The notes under the pieces are model-generated. The model did no database searches. It saw nothing but the letters and a program-made list of their open reading frames with translations, and was not told the DNA's origin. A DNA stretch of 64,000 nucleotides, taken from positions 1 through 64,000 of the forward strand of contig CALUYW010000003.1 of assembly GCA_944325105.1 (NCBI GenBank). The letters run 5' to 3'. Positions 6,799 through 14,565 of this stretch are shown piece by piece. Both the position numbers and the translations under genes were made by a program. The stretch's first letter is position 1, and the number at the start of each line of letters is the position of its first letter. The DNA comes from Candidatus Gastranaerophilales bacterium (GTDB lineage Bacteria; Cyanobacteriota; Vampirovibrionia; Gastranaerophilales; Gastranaerophilaceae).

Positions 6799-6820
6799 AA
6801 AAAAAAGGGGTCGAAACCCC
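6799..6820 (-). terminator. Minus-facing hairpin terminator
   Basis: On the minus strand GGGGT (6820-6816) and ACCCC (6811-6807) form a stem with a 4-nt loop, followed by eight T (6806-6799). There is no minus-strand gene to terminate. It sits about 12 bp after the plus-strand terminator and may act with it as a two-way barrier. Confidence 0.5.
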
Positions 6821-6908
6821 ATTCGCATACTAGCCGAAGCATTAACAACAAGTTTATTGTACATAACTTACCTGTAAAAATCAATTACTTTATTAAGAAA
6901 TATTAAAA

Positions 6909-7313
6909 ATGGATAAAGATAATATAAATATTAATCAAAAAAAATTTCTGGAAAACTATGCCAGAACACTTGACGCAGAGCACAGTGCGCACCTTGCGGG
7001 CTACAAGAATAAAAACTCTGTTACAAACGTAAAAAAAATTCTTGATGACCCAAAAAAAATCAATTTCTTAAATAGAATAATAAAACAAAGTGCGCAAAAA
7101 CTCGAAATCACAAAGGCATTTGTCGTTCAGAAATACTTAAAAATCATTGAATATGCGTTTTTTGAAGATGAAAACGGCCTAAAAGAGCCTCAGCTTGCAC
7201 TAAGAGCACTTGACGGACTCTGCAAACAGCTGGGAGGCAACAGGCATGAAGAATTAAAAAATAAAAAATCCATATTTGAAAACATAGAAGGGCTCGACCC
7301 TGATAAAATTTAA
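6909..7313 (+). CDS. Phage terminase small subunit
   Basis: A 134-residue protein with the Terminase_2 pattern: KKFLENYARTLDAEHSAHLA then GYKNKNSVTNVKKILDDP, a DNA-binding helix-turn-helix, followed by an oligomerisation region (ITKAFVVQKYLKIIEYAFFE and QLALRALDGLCKQLGG). It recognises phage DNA and activates the large subunit for packaging. No clear Shine-Dalgarno precedes the ATG. It ends 12 bp before the portal gene. Confidence 0.82.
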   Translation: MDKDNININQKKFLENYARTLDAEHSAHLAGYKNKNSVTNVKKILDDPKKINFLNRIIKQSAQKLEITKAFVVQKYLKIIEYAFFEDENGLKEPQLALRALDGLCKQLGGNRHEELKNKKSIFENIEGLDPDKI

Positions 7314-7325
7314 GAAAGGCAGACT

Positions 7326-9029
7326 ATGAAAAATACTGAATTTGAGCAGATAAAGCTCAGTGATTTGGAACTTGAAGAAATAAAAAATAAAATCATAAGC
7401 AAGTTCGACAATTTGCACGAAAAAAGACGAAACCAACTCTCGCACATAAAAAACATAAAAAACGCCATATACTCATCACACAGCCACAGTGAACTCGGCA
7501 CAAAAAAACTCTCCCTGCCTGACGCGTGGGAGCAAGCAACAACTCTTAAAGCGCATTTGCTTGAGGCAATATCCTCATATCCCGAGGGGCTTTTTGATGT
7601 TTCTGAGACAGATAACTCAAGCTCTGAGCGCGCTAACAACCACAAAATATTTTTATGCAGAGCTCTTGAGAAGATGAAATTCTCGCAAAAACTTGAAGAA
7701 ATAATAGACAAACTTATTGAAACAGGAGAAATAATCCTCTTTGTGGGCTGGGAAACAAGATGGAGAAAAAGACGCGTAGCTACAACTCTTTATGAAAAAA
7801 TCCAAAACCCCATGCTTGATTCTTTTAAAATAATTAAAGAAAAAACCTATGAAGGCGCATCGCTAAAGATTATACCCTCGCATGACTTTGTTTTTGATAC
7901 AAATCGGGCGCAAAACTGGGACGCATGCCCTAAAATTCAAAGAAGCTGGATGGAAGTAAATGAAATCCTTGAAAATAAAGAAAACTTCACCATAAATGAC
8001 ACTGTTAAATGCGAACTTGAAACTCTGCTTGAGCGCTCAAAAAAAGACAAAGACACAACAGGAGTATCTGACGGGCTTGTTGAAGTATTAAAATTTTGGG
8101 GAAATATCAGGCTTGAATCGGGAAAAATTTTAAAAAACCGCCTTATTGTTGTTGTAGGAAGGGTTGCCGTAGTTCAAAACGAAGCAAATCCTTACATTAG
8201 CTGCCCCTATATCTACGCAAACATAACTCAAGACCCCGCAACAAAGCGCGGCTTAAGCCCGTTATCTCCGATTTTACCTGTACTTGAGGCGGCAGGCGAG
8301 ATTATGCAAACACAAATTTTAGGCCATAAACTCGTATCCAATCCTCCGTTTTTAGCGCCAAGAGGAGCATTCCACGGCGAGATAGAAGTAAAACCGGGTA
8401 AAATAATTGAATACGACCCCTCGCTTTTACCTCAAATGCCGCAACCGCTTAATTTTAGCGCCATGCTTGGCGGCTGGGAATTTATTAAATTCTTTAAAAG
8501 CCAAATTGAAAGCGCCACAGGCGTATTTGAAAATATGGCAGGGCAATTGCAGCCTCTTGAGCGCAGCGCAACTGAAATAAACTACAGTGCAAACGGTCAA
8601 AGTGCTCGTCTTAACTGGCTTGTAGATTCTATAAACAGAAAAATCATTATACCGCTTTTAGAAAAAACAGCCCTTACAAACGCAAACTTTATGCTTGAAA
8701 ATACAAAAATAAGCACAGAAGTTGAGGGTAAACCCGTAACTATCGAGATTACCCCCGATGTCAGAGAGGGCAATTTTATCTACAGATACTCCGACAGAAA
8801 AACAACTCTTGCAAAAAACAACAAATTTAAAGAAATAGAAAAAACAATCTCAGAATTTGCAAAAGTAGGCTCGCTTGCCGAAAAAATCAACTGGGAAGAG
8901 TGCTTTAAATACGCACTCAGCAGCCTTGGAGTAGAAAATACATCAAAATTTCTTTTGAATAACAACGATGTAAAAACCGCTCAGAACTCTTCTTTAGGGG
9001 GCAATAAAAATGAAATACAAGCTCCTTAA
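7326..9029 (+). CDS. Phage portal protein
   Basis: A 567-residue portal of the short-tailed phage type. It forms the dodecameric ring through which DNA enters and leaves the head. Visible marks include an early helical region, IIPSHDFVFDTNRAQNWDAC, the crown-stem stretch NITQDPATKRGLSPLSPILP, and LERSATEINYSANGQSARLN, all typical of this family. AGAAAGG precedes the start. Its last 20 bp overlap the large-terminase gene. Unlike most phages, the portal gene lies between small and large terminase genes. Confidence 0.82.
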   Translation: MKNTEFEQIKLSDLELEEIKNKIISKFDNLHEKRRNQLSHIKNIKNAIYSSHSHSELGTKKLSLPDAWEQATTLKAHLLEAISSYPEGLFDVSETDNSSSERANNHKIFLCRALEKMKFSQKLEEIIDKLIETGEIILFVGWETRWRKRRVATTLYEKIQNPMLDSFKIIKEKTYEGASLKIIPSHDFVFDTNRAQNWDACPKIQRSWMEVNEILENKENFTINDTVKCELETLLERSKKDKDTTGVSDGLVEVLKFWGNIRLESGKILKNRLIVVVGRVAVVQNEANPYISCPYIYANITQDPATKRGLSPLSPILPVLEAAGEIMQTQILGHKLVSNPPFLAPRGAFHGEIEVKPGKIIEYDPSLLPQMPQPLNFSAMLGGWEFIKFFKSQIESATGVFENMAGQLQPLERSATEINYSANGQSARLNWLVDSINRKIIIPLLEKTALTNANFMLENTKISTEVEGKPVTIEITPDVREGNFIYRYSDRKTTLAKNNKFKEIEKTISEFAKVGSLAEKINWEECFKYALSSLGVENTSKFLLNNNDVKTAQNSSLGGNKNEIQAP

Positions 9030-10299
9030 AACCCAGAAGAAATTTCTCGAAGTGCCGCACAATGAAGAACTCGACGTATGCGTATATCAAGGAGGATTCG
9101 GCTCAGGTAAAACCTGGGCCGGGTCACTTTTAGGAACACTTTTGTGCTTAAAGTTCCCCGGCATAAACGGACTTTGCGGGGCGCAGACTTATTCTCTCGT
9201 GCGTGACACAACGCTTGAAGCCTATTTTGAACATTTTGATAACTTTGAACTTCAGGAGGGCAACGACTGGCAGTTTATAAAATCTCAGCAAAAAATAGTA
9301 TTCAAAAACGGCTCAAATATACTCTTCAGGCACTTTGACGAACCAAACAAACTAAAATCTCTCAACCTCGGCTTTGCAGAAATTGAGGAGATGTCAGATA
9401 TCCCTGAGGCAACTTTTAAAATGCTTTTGGGGCGTATGCGCCAGAAAAAAAAGAAAAACTGGCGGGATTTTAAATACAGAATTTTTGGCCACACCAACCC
9501 TCAAAGCAGAAGAGGCTGGATATATAAAAATTTTTATGAAAACAAAAAACCGAACTGGCGGCTTGTTTTGGCGCCGTCAACGGAAAATATCTATCTGCCA
9601 AAGGATTTTTGCGAAAATCTAAAAAGCGCATATGATGAAAATTATTACAAAAAAAACGTCTTGGGTGAATTTGAAGAGGATAATTGCCCCCTTGTTGTAC
9701 CTAACTTTTCAAAAGAAAATATAGAAAAAATAAACTATCTGGAATTTTGCGACCTGCATATATCCTGCGACTTTAACGTAGACCCGATGTGCTGGTTACT
9801 TGCTCACATTGACAACCACAGGGTATATTTCTTTGATGAAATTGTTCTTGAAAATACCACAACAACAAAAACCTGCGAAGAATTTGCCAGAAGATACCCC
9901 AACCACAAAGGCAAAATAATAATAAACGGTGACGCCTCGGGCGATAATCGCACTTGTGTAAGCGAGTATACAAATTACATGCTGATAAGAAACTTTTTTG
10001 CCCAGAGAATGAAAAGGAACGTAGAGTTTCACCTAAGGCAGTTTAACCCGCCTATTAAAAACAGAGTAGCGGCATTTTGCTCCATGATGCAAACAATGGA
10101 CGGACAAAGGCACATATTAATTGACCCGAAGTGCGAGAAATTGATATACAACCTGAACAATCTAAAATACCGAGAGGGCGGCTCTAATATTGATATACCG
10201 ACATATTGGGCAATTAAAAACAACAAAGAGCTAAAATACCTCTCTCACCCGTTTGATGCCGCCAGCTACCTTGTAGAGTACTATTTTCCCATTACTTAG
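9010..10299 (+). CDS. Phage terminase large subunit
   Basis: A 429-residue packaging motor. The ATPase half has Walker A GGFGSGKT (residues 28-35) and a Walker B-like acidic strand ending FAEIEEMSD (about 118-126), plus the coupling stretch FGHTNPQSRRGW. The nuclease half keeps acidic residues in ISCDFNVDP, IINGDASGD and HPFDAASY, as in RNase H-like terminase nucleases. AGGGGG precedes the start, and the gene is translationally coupled to the portal gene. Length and motifs indicate an intact protein. Confidence 0.93.
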   Translation: MKYKLLKTQKKFLEVPHNEELDVCVYQGGFGSGKTWAGSLLGTLLCLKFPGINGLCGAQTYSLVRDTTLEAYFEHFDNFELQEGNDWQFIKSQQKIVFKNGSNILFRHFDEPNKLKSLNLGFAEIEEMSDIPEATFKMLLGRMRQKKKKNWRDFKYRIFGHTNPQSRRGWIYKNFYENKKPNWRLVLAPSTENIYLPKDFCENLKSAYDENYYKKNVLGEFEEDNCPLVVPNFSKENIEKINYLEFCDLHISCDFNVDPMCWLLAHIDNHRVYFFDEIVLENTTTTKTCEEFARRYPNHKGKIIINGDASGDNRTCVSEYTNYMLIRNFFAQRMKRNVEFHLRQFNPPIKNRVAAFCSMMQTMDGQRHILIDPKCEKLIYNLNNLKYREGGSNIDIPTYWAIKNNKELKYLSHPFDAASYLVEYYFPIT

Positions 10300-10310
10300 A
10301 AAGGAATTAT

Positions 10311-10553
10311 ATGAATATAGAAAACTATCTTGAATTTGCACCGATTTTAATTGTAATAATACTTTTTGCCGCACAGACAAAGATTTTTGTCACCCCTGAG
10401 GCACTTGAGAAAAAACACAGAGAAATTATGAACGAATGCCAGAAGCGTTTTGCCTCTGTTATCTACATCGAAGAGTTAAAAAATCAGTGGGGCGAGATTA
10501 AAGAAAAAATAGATAAAATTTATGATTACTTCCTGCACACCCATGGAGATTAG
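10311..10553 (+). CDS. Small phage membrane-anchored protein
   Basis: An 80-residue protein with one N-terminal membrane segment (FAPILIVIILFAAQTKIFV) and a charged helical cytoplasmic part. AAAGGAAT precedes the start, 11 bp after the terminase gene. The topology fits a spanin-like or holin-accessory protein, but no family is recognised. Its last 22 codons are duplicated at 11787-11859. Confidence 0.6.
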   Translation: MNIENYLEFAPILIVIILFAAQTKIFVTPEALEKKHREIMNECQKRFASVIYIEELKNQWGEIKEKIDKIYDYFLHTHGD

Positions 10554-10571
10554 GGCAATATGTATTTATAA
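10481..10571 (+). repeat. Left direct repeat of duplicated cassette, copy 1
   Basis: These 91 bp, covering the 3' end of the 80-residue gene and the bases after it, recur at 11787-11877 with one mismatch. They mark the left edge of the tandem duplication. Confidence 0.93.
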
Positions 10572-10946
10572 ATTAAGCAAACAAAACAAAAACAGTGGTG
10601 AAATTAAGAATATTCCCAGCCAAAAAAAGAAAATATAAAACGGATAAAATTTATCGGGAATTTTATTGATAATAGTAAACTCCGTTTTGTTTATTTTTCT
10701 TATAATAAGTTCAATGGTTGCAAGAGCAGTAAAAGCTATAAAAACAAAAATGGCAGCAATTACTAAAATACCTGTAAAAATAGCGGTATAATACCCAGAC
10801 ATTTCAGGATGGATAACATATTCAGGGTTTTTTATATCTGCTTTAGAGTATATAAATAAAAAATACATAAATGCAAGCGCATAAGGATACCCTAAGGCGG
10901 AAAGTATATTTGCACAGGCTGATTTTGTAATATTATTTATTTTCAT
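10566..10946 (-). CDS. Small polytopic membrane protein, cassette 1 (possible immunity protein)
   Basis: A 126-residue, very hydrophobic protein with about four membrane segments: near residues 15-33, 52-85 (probably two) and 100-125. A conserved ATIELIIRK stretch lies at the end of the central block. It is divergent from the toxin-like gene at 11007 and shares its 60-bp control region. The paralogue at 11929-12297 has the same topology and an equivalent LIELFVRVK stretch but little other identity. Strong divergence between near-identical flanks is typical of immunity or exclusion proteins. A holin is an alternative. Confidence 0.65.
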   Translation of the reverse strand: MKINNITKSACANILSALGYPYALAFMYFLFIYSKADIKNPEYVIHPEMSGYYTAIFTGILVIAAIFVFIAFTALATIELIIRKINKTEFTIINKIPDKFYPFYIFFFWLGIFLISPLFLFCLLNL

Positions 10947-11003
10947 AACAATATTATATGCAGATAGTTAAAATGTCACAATAGTAATAATAAGAGAGGA
11001 AAA
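10940..11003. promoter_or_regulatory. Shared divergent control region, cassette 1
   Basis: This 64-bp stretch lies between the start codons of the minus-strand membrane protein and the plus-strand toxin-like gene, and includes the latter's AGAGAGG ribosome site. It is repeated without a mismatch at 12291-12354. Such exact conservation between otherwise divergent gene bodies suggests it serves as regulatory sequence, as a recombination anchor, or both. Confidence 0.7.
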
Positions 11004-11006
11004 CAA

Positions 11007-11747
11007 ATGAATAATAAAAAATTTATGCAAGGGCCTATAACTAATTTTAAAAATGAAATGTACAACGATACAGGACAATATCAGAAAATATATGGTTTTG
11101 AAATCGGTTCGGACCCTCAACATGCAACTTGGAATAACGAAGCTGATGCTTTTAAACATGCATATATGCAAGCGATAGGAACGCAAAGGTATTCTGCTCC
11201 TGTTGCTGCTTTATTTGGTGCATTACACGAATTGGCTGGCAAATTTAGCAATAACCAACCAAGCAGCGAAGAAAATATGGACAACTGGAACAACAGGGTT
11301 GGTAGAACTATAGGTGTGAAATTAAAAGAACAAATAAGAAAAAATAAGATAGAGTCGCAAGATATAAAAACAATCAAAGATATGGCTGCACAAATGGTTG
11401 TCGAAAAAATGCGAGAAGGAAAGCTTATAACATCGCCTAACGACACAAGGAAATTTGATAAATATCCGCACATAAATAAATTGATAAAAAATATTCAGGG
11501 CACCTTTAGTGGAGGTGCCGCCCCCATAAATGACGGTAATACATTCTTTGCTACAGAAGACATAGCAAAAATGTCAACAGATGAATTTCTCGCTGTAGAA
11601 GATATAATAAATAATCAAATAAAAAACAAAATAGCAATCCCAAAATCTGAAGCAAATCAAGGAGTGGCACAAGGAGCATACATCTACATAAGCGGATATA
11701 CAAGAGATGATGGCACAAAAGTAAGCGGGTACTACAGAAGAAGGTAA
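11007..11747 (+). CDS. Modular toxin-like phage protein (putative virion-associated effector)
   Basis: A 246-residue protein in three parts. Residues 40-103 carry EADAFKHAY, then LHELAG (H74, E75), then MDNWNNRVGRTIG. This H...HE...MD..NN..GR pattern resembles an uncharacterised domain found in polymorphic toxins and secreted proteins (I believe DUF6973). Residues about 180-200 carry DIAKMSTDEFLAVEDIINNQ, matching the C-terminal tag of the scaffold-like protein. The end reads ISGYTRDDGTKVSGYYRRR, a basic GYxRxDGTxVxGYYR motif. AGAGAGGAAAAC precedes the ATG. Enzyme activity and target are unknown; the effector role is inferred. Confidence 0.65.
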   Translation: MNNKKFMQGPITNFKNEMYNDTGQYQKIYGFEIGSDPQHATWNNEADAFKHAYMQAIGTQRYSAPVAALFGALHELAGKFSNNQPSSEENMDNWNNRVGRTIGVKLKEQIRKNKIESQDIKTIKDMAAQMVVEKMREGKLITSPNDTRKFDKYPHINKLIKNIQGTFSGGAAPINDGNTFFATEDIAKMSTDEFLAVEDIINNQIKNKIAIPKSEANQGVAQGAYIYISGYTRDDGTKVSGYYRRR

Positions 11748-11752
11748 CACTA

Positions 11753-11786
11753 AAAGCCCCCGCAAAAATGAGGGGGCTTTATTTAT
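11753..11786 (+). terminator. Terminator of the toxin-like gene, cassette 1
   Basis: AAAGCCCCC (11753-11761) pairs with GGGGGCTTT (11772-11780), followed by ATTTAT. The same hairpin closes cassette 2 at 12387-12420. Confidence 0.85.
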
Positions 11787-11877
11787 AAATCAGTGGGGCG
11801 AGATTAAAGAAAAAATAGATAAAATTTATGATTACTTCCTGCACACCCATGGAGATTAGGGCAAGATGTATTTATAA
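11787..11877 (+). pseudogene. Duplicated 3' fragment of the 80-residue gene (left repeat, copy 2)
   Basis: A 91-bp copy of 10481-10571 with one mismatch. It keeps the last 22 codons and TAG (11857-11859) of the small membrane-anchored gene but no start, so it is a non-functional relic. It begins exactly where cassette 1 ends, giving a clean tandem junction. Confidence 0.9.
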
Positions 11878-11879
11878 AC

Positions 11880-11925
11880 AAAACGGATAAAATATTCAGA
11901 GTTTTTATATCTGTTTTAGAAAATA
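11880..11925 (-). pseudogene. Scars of the cassette-1 membrane-protein gene
   Basis: 11880-11893 matches 10637-10650, and 11892-11925 matches 10818-10852 with a few changes and a one-base gap. Both source stretches lie within the cassette-1 membrane-protein gene. In cassette 2 they are fused, with the intervening part lost, just downstream of the replacement gene's stop. They show that a cassette-1-type gene once stood here. Confidence 0.75.
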
Positions 11926-11928
11926 GCC

Positions 11929-12297
11929 TTATATGGCAAACCAGAAGGGATTAACAAAAGGTAGAAGAGCAATCCCAAAGTAAAACAAAATAACATGGAC
12001 AACCTCCAATATTTCATTTTTAAACCTTATACACCCGCCCTGTTTTTTAAACTTCACTCTCACAAAAAGCTCAATCAAAAAACAAGCAAGCAAAAACACG
12101 GCCAAATAGACAAATCCGAGAAAAAGAATTGCTATAGGCAGCGCTGATATTGTCATGTACATGCCTTCACCCAAATTATTTATCCTCGCGAACTCTACAT
12201 CTTGATAATATTTCGCCACAACGAACCTTAACGCTGCAAATCCAGCATAACTCGACATAGAAAGCAGATTGAGAGATATGTAATTATGCATTTTCAT
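11929..12297 (-). CDS. Small polytopic membrane protein, cassette 2 (divergent paralogue)
   Basis: A 122-residue protein with about four membrane segments and a central ACFLIELFVRVK stretch, in the same place as ATIELIIRK in the cassette-1 protein. The proteins otherwise share little, whereas the 64 bp around and upstream of the start codon are identical. It has no toxin-like partner downstream of its control region, so it would be an orphan immunity gene if the cassette is a toxin-immunity pair. Confidence 0.65.
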   Translation of the reverse strand: MKMHNYISLNLLSMSSYAGFAALRFVVAKYYQDVEFARINNLGEGMYMTISALPIAILFLGFVYLAVFLLACFLIELFVRVKFKKQGGCIRFKNEILEVVHVILFYFGIALLPFVNPFWFAI

Positions 12298-12354
12298 AAC
12301 AATATTATATGCAGATAGTTAAAATGTCACAATAGTAATAATAAGAGAGGAAAA
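12291..12354. promoter_or_regulatory. Shared divergent control region, cassette 2
   Basis: Exact 64-bp copy of 10940-11003, including the ribosome site AGAGAGGAAAA. No toxin-like gene follows: 23 unrelated bases (12355-12377) lead directly into a copy of the gene's stop codon and terminator. Confidence 0.85.
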
Positions 12355-12386
12355 ACACCCTTTTATAGAGAATAAATTAACACTAA

Positions 12387-12420
12387 AAAGCCCCCGCAAA
12401 AATGAGGGGGCTTTATTTAT
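12387..12420. terminator. Terminator of cassette 2, shared with tpsB
   Basis: AAAGCCCCC (12387-12395) pairs with GGGGGCTTT (12406-12414). The stem is symmetric and has T-rich flanks on both sides, so it can also end the minus-strand TpsB transcript that stops at 12431. It probably marks the boundary between prophage cargo and chromosome. Confidence 0.8.
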
Positions 12421-12430
12421 ATTAATCATA

Positions 12431-14200
12431 CTACAGAATGTTTGATGTGATTGTGAAGTGAACACGGCAGTTTGATGCACCCTCAGGCTTATCACCGATA
12501 GGAACACCTATATAGACGTTACCTGATAAGTATTTTGTCAATCTTACGATAAGACCACCGCCCACACTCATCATATAATTAGGACCGTATGTGCTTGTTC
12601 CGACGTTACCAAACCAACCTGCATCATAGAACGCTGCCCATTGAATAGAATCATCGATAAATCTTAGTTTTTCAGGCAGAATTCTGTTCAAGAAAGGAAT
12701 GTGTGACCTTAATTCTAAAGATGCGGTTACACCGTAGTCATTAAGGAAGAAACCTTCTTCATAACCACGAACGGTAGAAATACCACCAAATTGCATTTTT
12801 TCAGACGGGTACAAACCGTGGCTTGCCCATTGACCGCCTGCTTGGATAATTGCCATAGACCTCATAGGTAAAATTTGAAGTCTTGAGATATTAGCGTTAA
12901 CTTTTACGAATTTGTTTGTAGGCAGCCAGTCATAGTGGTAGCCGTCATACTCGTCAGATGCACCCATAATAGGCAAACCGACGCTAGCGCCGATGTTACC
13001 AAACCATTTACCGTAAAAGTCATCTTTAATGTTTGTGAAGTTGACCCTTAAGGCTCTTGTTTTGTAATCATACAGAGTAATTTTTTGTTCACCGATTGTA
13101 GTTTTAGTGTTTCTGATATCTAAAGAAATATCACCGTATAATTTGTAGTTTTCCGTTTTAACCAAACGTCTTGAAATACCGCCGAAGAAGTTGTGTGAAC
13201 TACCTTTGATATCAAGGTCTTTCAAATCTTCGCCCATTGTAACACCACTGTAACTGTAGCCTAAGTTAATTTTTGTTTCATGACGACCAACGGGAATAGA
13301 ATAGAAAACACCTTGGCTGACTGAACGTCTTGCTAAAGATGTTGTTGACAATAATTTATCACCCCAGCCGGTCAGGTTATACATGCCTGCAAAGAATACC
13401 GCACGGTTCAAACCGATAGCGTCACGACCTTGGTTATCAAAACGGAAGTCAAAGTCAATCGGGAATCTGTCTTTCATTTGCAAAGTTAAATCCGTATATT
13501 GAGCAGATTCTTCGTTGTCGTTCATAGAAACTTGCGCTTTCATATACCTTGAAGCGTTCATTTCTCTTAGGGTTTCTTGAATATCAAGTACGTTTAATAC
13601 TTTATCAGTTTCAATGTTTTTATCTTTTAAATATGTGGCTCTGACAAATTTATCTCTTGCCCATTTGTTACCCTCAATTTCAACCTTACCGTATTTACCT
13701 TCCATAACTACGATTTCTACGTTACCGTCTTGAACTTTTTGAGGTGGAAGATAGGCAATTGTTGAAATATAACCTCTTTGTTGATAAAACTCAGTAACCA
13801 TATTGGCATAACCGATAAGGTCGTTGATTGTAACTTCCTGACCGATTTTTTCACAAATCAAGTCCATCAACTGTTCTTCGGTAAATTGAGTATTACCTGT
13901 AAATTTGATTGAATTAAGTTTAAAACTTACCTCTTTGTTGGGGAGTTTATCAACTTCTTCTTTCATTTTTTTGTTCATTTCAATAACTTCACGGCCTCTT
14001 TCGTGCTCTTCAAGGTTCTCGCGAGTCTTGTGTTCATATTCTTTTAACTGAATTAAGTTCGTTTGGTCGACAACACCGGGGTCAAAGTTACCAACGCCCA
14101 TGCCGCCTTCCATTGGCAAAGACAATGCAGGGGAAACTGAAAACAAAAAGCCCGCCAATAGCAAAAACACATCCAGCTTTTTAAGTTTAAAATTAGACAT
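12431..14200 (-). CDS. TpsB outer-membrane transporter (ShlB/FhaC/HecB family)
   Basis: A 589-residue two-partner secretion pore. A signal peptide (about residues 1-28, ending SPALSLP) is followed by a charged linker and POTRA domains starting near FKLNSIKFTGNTQFTEEQLM, and then a 16-strand-type barrel. The FhaC-family marks are visible: a VRGY motif (ISTVRGYEEGFFL), and a C-terminal YLSGNVYIGVPIGDKP with a final beta strand. It exports the adhesin encoded divergently at 14566. AAAAGGA precedes the ATG. The pair shares a 365-bp control region. Confidence 0.92.
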   Translation of the reverse strand: MSNFKLKKLDVFLLLAGFLFSVSPALSLPMEGGMGVGNFDPGVVDQTNLIQLKEYEHKTRENLEEHERGREVIEMNKKMKEEVDKLPNKEVSFKLNSIKFTGNTQFTEEQLMDLICEKIGQEVTINDLIGYANMVTEFYQQRGYISTIAYLPPQKVQDGNVEIVVMEGKYGKVEIEGNKWARDKFVRATYLKDKNIETDKVLNVLDIQETLREMNASRYMKAQVSMNDNEESAQYTDLTLQMKDRFPIDFDFRFDNQGRDAIGLNRAVFFAGMYNLTGWGDKLLSTTSLARRSVSQGVFYSIPVGRHETKINLGYSYSGVTMGEDLKDLDIKGSSHNFFGGISRRLVKTENYKLYGDISLDIRNTKTTIGEQKITLYDYKTRALRVNFTNIKDDFYGKWFGNIGASVGLPIMGASDEYDGYHYDWLPTNKFVKVNANISRLQILPMRSMAIIQAGGQWASHGLYPSEKMQFGGISTVRGYEEGFFLNDYGVTASLELRSHIPFLNRILPEKLRFIDDSIQWAAFYDAGWFGNVGTSTYGPNYMMSVGGGLIVRLTKYLSGNVYIGVPIGDKPEGASNCRVHFTITSNIL

Positions 14201-14565
14201 TTTAATTCCTTTTCATAATTTTCCAGTGGTATTTCGGTTAATACACTATGTTAATGATAATATATAACGGTAATGACATCAATAAATCATATTAATGATT
14301 TATTTTAAGGGACATTTTCCAGCATATTTTAAAAACATTCCTTTATCAACACAACTATTAAAATATGTAAATAATATTTTTTGCGTTCAAGAATAAAATT
14401 TCTGTTCGAGTTATAATTTAAGCGCTTTCAAGGAGCATTAAAGTAAACTTTTGTAAATTTTTGCAATATTTCTCCACATTTCTGCAATTATTCATCTTTA
14501 CATGTTTTTTTATAAATATCGGAATATTATATACGCAATATATACTTTAGAAGAAAGGAAACATA
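14201..14565. promoter_or_regulatory. Divergent control region of the tpsB/tpsA pair
   Basis: 365 bp of very AT-rich DNA with no gene. A perfect 10-bp inverted repeat, AATAAATCAT (14281-14290) and ATGATTTATT (14295-14304), lies on the tpsB side and may be an operator. Near tpsA a TATACT box occurs around 14540 and AAAGGAAA precedes the ATG. A matching -35 box is not clear. Confidence 0.45.

Noticed and set aside
12387..12430. Prophage attachment site at the boundary with tpsB
   Set aside because: No integrase, tRNA gene or matching repeat at the other prophage end is available in the window to support it.
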